Source: JAEXNA01 sp037189585
GTDB lineage: Bacteria > Vulcanimicrobiota > Xenobia > Xenobiales > JADMJV01
Reading direction: 5' to 3'
Assembly: GCA_037189585.1 (NCBI GenBank)
Contig: JBBCJA010000007.1
Coordinates: 124,001 to 188,000, forward strand
Length of the DNA stretch: 64,000 bases
In this document: in pieces, positions 60,161-64,000 of the stretch
Position numbering within the stretch: position 1 is the stretch's first letter
How the letters are laid out: the number at the start of each line of letters is the position of its first letter
Made by a program: the position numbers and the translations under genes
Notes under the pieces: model-generated
Told to the model about the DNA's origin: nothing
Database searches by the model: none
The model's input: only the letters and a program-made list of their open reading frames with translations

Positions 60161-61361
60161 ACATCTCCTTTTTGCGATCGGTGACAAAAAACGGAAGCTT
60201 CTCCACGGTGCAGGGCAGCTTCACCCGATAGCGGTCGATCACGTCCTCGAAAATCAGCTTCTGGCCGGGCTCACCGGCCCGCGGATCGACCTGAGCCAGC
60301 ATCAGGTACTTCTGCAAGGTGGGCGACCAGGTGCCGCAGGTAGCGTAGCCGCGTTGCTCGCCTTGTTCATCGAAGAGTGGGTGAACGCCACGCCAGGCCT
60401 TGACCGAAAGATTGGGAGGGAGTCCGAGTTCTTCGAAGGCTTCCCGGTAGGCTTGAGGGTCGAGGATGCAACCGACTAAGTGATAAGGTGTCTTGAATTG
60501 CTCTTTTTCCTCGAGCAGAGCCGCACGCCCCACGAAGTCGCCCTTCTTGAAGTGAACCGACCAACCCAGGCCGAGCTCGAAGGGAGAGGAGGTCTGGGCT
60601 GTGGTGGCGGCCGACAAGGCGCTGGTGTACTCCACGTCGAGCATCAAGAGACCGGCCTCGATGCGGGCCACGTCGAGCGCCCATATACCGGCCGGATAGA
60701 GGGCGTAGGCCTCGCCGATGGCCACCAGTTTGTCCCAGATCTTCACTCCGTCGGCCACCGGAACCCACACCTCGTAACCCAGGTCCCCGGTGTATCCGGT
60801 GCGGGAGACCCAGAGTTTGATTCCTTCGAATTCGGTGTGACAGCTTTGAGAAAACCCGAGCTTGGCCACCGACTCGCCGACTAATTCGCGCAACACCGCA
60901 AGTGAAGTCGGACCTTGCAGGGCCAGCACTCCGTAGTCGTCGGAGATGTTCTCGATCTCCACCTCGAAGCCGCGGGCCACCTTGCGAATCCAAGCCTCTC
61001 CTTGTTCGGCCGCCGTCATCTGGAAGTGATCCTCGGCAAGGCAGGCGAAGGTGCCGTCGTCGATCACCTTACCCCGCGAATCGCACCACGGAGAGTAGAG
61101 GACGTCGCCCACCTTCAGGTTGGCTATGTTGCGGGTGATCAGACGCTGCAGGAAGTCTCGGGCTTGGGCGCCCTGGATGCGATACTTGGCCAGGGCCGAT
61201 ACGTCGAACATGGCGCAGCTGGCGCGGACCGCGTAGTACTCGCGATCGGGCGCCATCTCGTAACAGCTGGCGACCTGATATCCGCCCCAACGCCGCCACT
61301 CGGCCCCTTGCATCAAGGCTTCCGTTCGCGGATGAAAAGGTGTCGTTTTCAGGCGTTGCAT
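60147..61361 (-). CDS. GcvT/aminomethyltransferase-like folate-binding protein
   Basis: This 404-residue protein has the GcvT layout: TTPFHPRTEALMQGAEWRRW, SCAMFDVSALAKYRIQGAQA, ARDFLQRLITRNIANLKVGD, VLALQGPTSLAVLREL, RTGYTGDLGYEVWVPVADG and AALLEEKEQFKTPYHLVGCI. Proteins of this class bind tetrahydrofolate and accept one-carbon units; besides glycine cleavage they occur as subunits or domains of dimethylglycine/sarcosine demethylases. No GcvH/GcvP genes are near, while two FAD oxidoreductases follow in the same operon, so a demethylase-type function is the better guess. An in-frame ATG at 61442 would add 27 residues. Confidence 0.85.
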   Translation of the reverse strand: MQRLKTTPFHPRTEALMQGAEWRRWGGYQVASCYEMAPDREYYAVRASCAMFDVSALAKYRIQGAQARDFLQRLITRNIANLKVGDVLYSPWCDSRGKVIDDGTFACLAEDHFQMTAAEQGEAWIRKVARGFEVEIENISDDYGVLALQGPTSLAVLRELVGESVAKLGFSQSCHTEFEGIKLWVSRTGYTGDLGYEVWVPVADGVKIWDKLVAIGEAYALYPAGIWALDVARIEAGLLMLDVEYTSALSAATTAQTSSPFELGLGWSVHFKKGDFVGRAALLEEKEQFKTPYHLVGCILDPQAYREAFEELGLPPNLSVKAWRGVHPLFDEQGEQRGYATCGTWSPTLQKYLMLAQVDPRAGEPGQKLIFEDVIDRYRVKLPCTVEKLPFFVTDRKKEMYVEV

Positions 61362-61547
61362 GGGCTGGGCCCATTCTCGTATGGCGAAGGTCGCCCCTCT
61401 TCGAGGATTCTTAGTCGGATGAACTTGTGAAATATGGAACATTCGCTTAACAACAGCTCTTCATGAGTGTTTTATCTTGCTTTACAGAAAAAGAAGAAGA
61501 TCCAGAGGCGTTCGCACACGCCATCTGAGAGAATAAGGAGTACCACT

Positions 61548-62027
61548 ATGCAAGGCGTATCAGCTTTTCTCGATCGCGTGAACCTCAACGGCACCAAAGC
61601 TTTAAGAATTCGAGACACCAACTACCAATTGGTCAAGCGAGATCAAGACAGCGGAGAGTACCAGCCCGTCGACACGATCAGCTCGTCTATCTCCTCCCAG
61701 GAGCTGGAGGCTCACTACGGAGTGTGGGAAGATAAAAAGATCACTGAGGGCTCGCTCTGGTGGAAGAAGACCGTGCGCGAGCAAGACGGCCAGGTCCAAC
61801 CCGATGAAGTCAAGAACTTCCCGAAGTTTCGGGAAAACGAGATGTCCCACATTCCTAGCCGGCTGGTCGGGGGCGACAAGCTCTACACTTTCGATAGCGC
61901 CGCTGTTGAAGTTCATCAGACCGATTCAGGCCAACACGCCAAGCTCAACACGGAGTGGAGCCTTCATCGCGGAGACTGGAGCCGTTATTGGGACTACATG
62001 AGCCCCCTCGCTCCTCCCCGCGCGTAG
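61548..62027 (+). CDS. Soluble hypothetical protein
   Basis: This 159-residue protein has no recognisable domain. It starts MQGVSAFLDRVNLNGTKALR and contains many Trp, Glu and Ser residues (YGVWEDKKITEGSLWWKKTV). ATAAGGAG lies 7 bases before the ATG at 61548. It is divergent from the GcvT-like gene and followed 26 bp later by an anchored protein gene. Confidence 0.72.
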   Translation: MQGVSAFLDRVNLNGTKALRIRDTNYQLVKRDQDSGEYQPVDTISSSISSQELEAHYGVWEDKKITEGSLWWKKTVREQDGQVQPDEVKNFPKFRENEMSHIPSRLVGGDKLYTFDSAAVEVHQTDSGQHAKLNTEWSLHRGDWSRYWDYMSPLAPPRA

Positions 62028-62052
62028 TAGGAGCTTCGGTGGAGGCGTTAGC

Positions 62053-62661
62053 TTGAAATTCGATGGGGCCTTAAGAGCGACCGTTCTTGTCCTTGGAGGG
62101 ACGGTGTTGCTGTGGGGATGGCGCCGGATCTTGCCCCCATCTTCTTTCTCCCATCTGAAAGTGGGACGACTGTGGGAGTACGACATCCTTCCGGGTCCGG
62201 GCACCGAGCAGGTGGAGATTCTCGAGTCCTTCGAATTACCCGACGGTCGCCGAGCCTTTCGAGTCGAATACCGCCGTGCCGATAGTGTCTTGGACGCGGT
62301 GTTTAGCAACGACTCCAAAGGCCAATTGGTTCAGCTGAGCCAGTCTGGTGATGCGGCGACCTTTGACCCGCCACTGATCGGATTGGGGAAACTGCGCGTC
62401 GGAGCTTACTGGCGCACGCGTTCGGCCATGATCTTCCCTTCCAAGTTTCGGGCCTCCACCCCTACGGAGGTTTCCGGCCGGGTCGTGGGTTTCGAGAAAG
62501 TCACCGTGCCCGCGGGCACCTTCAAAGCCTTCCGTATCGACTCGGTGACCAACGGTCGAGCCTGCACCGGCTGGCACGCTCCAGGGATCGGGTTGGTCAG
62601 GGAGACCAGCTGGGAGGAGGAGCTGGTCCTCCGCCGGTTAGTCGAGCCGTCCGGCGAATGA
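62053..62661 (+). CDS. Membrane-anchored hypothetical protein (DUF3108-like)
   Basis: This 202-residue protein has an N-terminal helix (GALRATVLVLGGTVLLWGWR) and a beta-rich domain in which VTVPAGTFKAFRIDSVT and GWHAPGIGLVRETSWEEEL match a recurrent periplasmic domain of the DUF3108 type. The TTG start at 62053 follows GGAGG by 8 bases. It is probably periplasmic and anchored in the inner membrane. Function unknown. Confidence 0.7.
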   Translation: MKFDGALRATVLVLGGTVLLWGWRRILPPSSFSHLKVGRLWEYDILPGPGTEQVEILESFELPDGRRAFRVEYRRADSVLDAVFSNDSKGQLVQLSQSGDAATFDPPLIGLGKLRVGAYWRTRSAMIFPSKFRASTPTEVSGRVVGFEKVTVPAGTFKAFRIDSVTNGRACTGWHAPGIGLVRETSWEEELVLRRLVEPSGE

Positions 62662-62708
62662 ACTCAAGGACGGCGACGTCTTTTGCGGCTGACCGTGGAG
62701 ACGAGAAG

Positions 62709-63494
62709 TCACTTGGGATTCTTGGAGGCTTGCAGTTGGAAGAAGAGCCAAGCCATGGTTTGGAGCAATTGATTTCCGTCGGGCACCGTCCCTTGGACAT
62801 GTTTAACAACGTGGACAGCTACGGCATTGGGGCCGTTTGCTTTGTAACTGGGGACGATTGCCCCACTCCTACTGGGCGGCTCTAGCGGCGCCGGTCCCCA
62901 GTTGGCTGGAAGCTTGGCTCGAACGCGAAAGATATCCCGCGCTTTGGTTTTGGATTTGGTCTTAATCTTACCGCTGTAGCCGCGCTTGGTTACCGTCTTG
63001 ACAGCCGAGTCACGACAGATCTGGAAGGCTAGGGAGACGCCGTTTTTTAATTTGAGTCTGCCTGTCATCAAGGGCATCGAGTAGTACGAAATATCTCCAT
63101 ACGGCACTTTGAAGCCAAAGAAACCCTTCGTCCCAAAGGGCTCTTTGCGAAGGAAAAACACCCGATCGGTGTAGGAGCGAAAATCCAGTTCGTAGCTGAA
63201 AATACCATGAGGCATTCCGTCAAGAGAGAGAAACTTGTGAATCCGCATCAGTAACTGATAGCGGGCGTCTTCGTAGTCACGACCTGACGCGAGGATTCGA
63301 ACCAAGCCCACGACGGAAAGGAGCATCAACCCAACCAGGGTGGCGGTGACGAGAGGAGAGCGCTCGGGGTTGCTGCTGGTGCTGGCACCGACAACAAACA
63401 GACCAAGAATGCCACAAAACAAGATCAGGCACCCCTTCCTGTGATTCCCTTCAGCATCTTTGTCGGCGTTTTGAAGGCGAGCTAACGCTGCCAC
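62709..63494 (-). CDS. Hypothetical membrane protein with two helices
   Basis: This 261-residue protein has two N-terminal helices (GCLILFCGILGLFVVGAST and VTATLVGLMLLSVVGLVRIL) followed by a soluble beta-rich region with many Lys/Arg/Phe (GTKGFFGFKVPYGDISYYSM). No family is recognised. It is monocistronic and separated from the last gene by about 120 bp. Confidence 0.68.
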   Translation of the reverse strand: MAALARLQNADKDAEGNHRKGCLILFCGILGLFVVGASTSSNPERSPLVTATLVGLMLLSVVGLVRILASGRDYEDARYQLLMRIHKFLSLDGMPHGIFSYELDFRSYTDRVFFLRKEPFGTKGFFGFKVPYGDISYYSMPLMTGRLKLKNGVSLAFQICRDSAVKTVTKRGYSGKIKTKSKTKARDIFRVRAKLPANWGPAPLEPPSRSGAIVPSYKANGPNAVAVHVVKHVQGTVPDGNQLLQTMAWLFFQLQASKNPK

Positions 63495-63613
63495 GATCGA
63501 TTCGTCGTTTCCTGTGAAACTCAGTCGGTCGCTTTTCAGGGCAATACCCCCCTATCCAAGATTCATTATTGAAGATTTGGCTACATAAGAAGTATAGGCC
63601 TTCTTGCGAACAA

Positions 63614-64000
63614 TCAAAGCCCCTCAACGTCTTTTTTGCGACTGACCGTATAGACGAGCGAGACGGCCTTATGCCCGTAGGCGGGAAGCTCCAGGGCGAA
63701 GGTGAGAAATCCGTTGGAGTCCTGCTGAACGTGTCCGGTGGTGCGGGCCGCGTCCTGTTGCACCTTGACGCTTGAGATCTCCGAGAGGGGAAGGCGCTCC
63801 AAGACTTCCAGTTTTTGAGGTGTCGGACCGAGGTTGGAGAGCTGGACTTCCACTTCATGCTCGCGACTGCGCCAACCGCCGACCCAGGGGGAGTCCTCGG
63901 GTCCGGCCTTCTCGCGCCGGTGGCACCTGAGTTCGGGATGAGGCCCCCAGTTGATGGTGAAGGTCTCGCCGGAGGCCACCATCTCGATCTGGCCACGGCC
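63614..64000 (-). CDS. DUF4139-like protein, truncated by the window edge
   Basis: About 128 C-terminal residues are visible; the frame is open to base 64000. MVASGETFTINWGPHPELRC, SREHEVEVQLSNLGPTPQKL, EVLERLPLSEISSVKVQQ and SNGFLTFALELPAYGHKAVS fit the C-terminal beta domain of DUF4139 (mucoidy inhibitor A-like) proteins, which usually have about 500 residues. The N-terminal part is beyond the window, so the identification is provisional. The role is not established. Confidence 0.72.
   Translation of the reverse strand, partial: GRGQIEMVASGETFTINWGPHPELRCHRREKAGPEDSPWVGGWRSREHEVEVQLSNLGPTPQKLEVLERLPLSEISSVKVQQDAARTTGHVQQDSNGFLTFALELPAYGHKAVSLVYTVSRKKDVEGL

Overview
The window is a 64-kb stretch of ordinary bacterial chromosome, GC-rich by eye, with densely packed and frequently overlapping genes (ATGA, GTGA and TTGA junctions) and clear Shine-Dalgarno sites. 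It points to a diderm bacterium: there is an Mla/MCE lipid-transport operon, a D-Ala-D-Ala carboxypeptidase, several lipoproteins with Ser/Thr/Pro-rich linkers, and three sets of pseudopilin-like genes. No phylum marker is decisive. The mix of PilV/PilW/PilX-like operons, a bufferin-type DUF692/DUF2063 cluster and a COG5322-type acyl-ACP-reductase-like enzyme would suit an under-sampled phylum such as Vulcanimicrobiota/Eremiobacterota or a relative. That is a guess.

Layout. 1-3.1 kb: the end of a complex I operon (nuoN), an acidic small protein, a GspG-like protein and a YkgJ-type protein. 2.5-7.6 kb: one tightly coupled operon with an ECF S component, coaX, a class III aminotransferase, an SRPBCC protein, an acyl-ACP-reductase-like protein and a 'quinate 5-dehydrogenase'-like protein. 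7.7-24 kb: an esterase, two paralogous pseudopilin operons (9.5-13.0 and 18.5-21.7 kb), a phospholipase D, an anthrax-lethal-factor-like metallopeptidase, a DUF1328 microprotein, a CCHC zinc-knuckle glycine-rich protein, a UPF0489-TPR protein and a zinc-ribbon protein. 24-32.6 kb: housekeeping genes (BpsA-like aminopropyltransferase, quinone reductase, lysS, alr, dacB, nhaA). 32.6-34.9 kb: a bufferin-type RiPP operon with an internal terminator between the Cys-rich precursor and its DUF692/DUF2063 enzymes. 34.9-39.4 kb: a frameshifted lipoprotein gene, then about 1.3 kb without a convincing protein gene that begins at a near-consensus promoter, is rich in hairpins and ends in an intrinsic terminator (a candidate giant structured RNA), followed by repeat arrays, a LamG lipoprotein and OsmC. 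39.5-50 kb: DUF3592, a HAD phosphatase, an ABC-F protein, a third repeat array, the mlaEFD operon with a redoxin and a DUF4412-like protein, a BsuPI protein and RNase P RNA. 50-64 kb: a sugar ABC importer lacking its ATPase, a PilZ protein, an EEP nuclease/phosphatase, a VapBC-type module with a palindromic operator, a DHFR-family protein, a GcvT-like/two PYROXD2-like oxidoreductase operon, small hypothetical genes and the 3' end of a DUF4139-like gene.

The strongest candidates for something undescribed are the giant RNA at about 35,859-37,169, the dispersed intergenic arrays of alternating 23-24-bp units at 37.2, 38.3 and 42.9 kb, the bufferin operon with its attenuator, and the bacterial zinc-knuckle protein. 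No database search was possible. All family names rest on motif recognition from the translated sequence.
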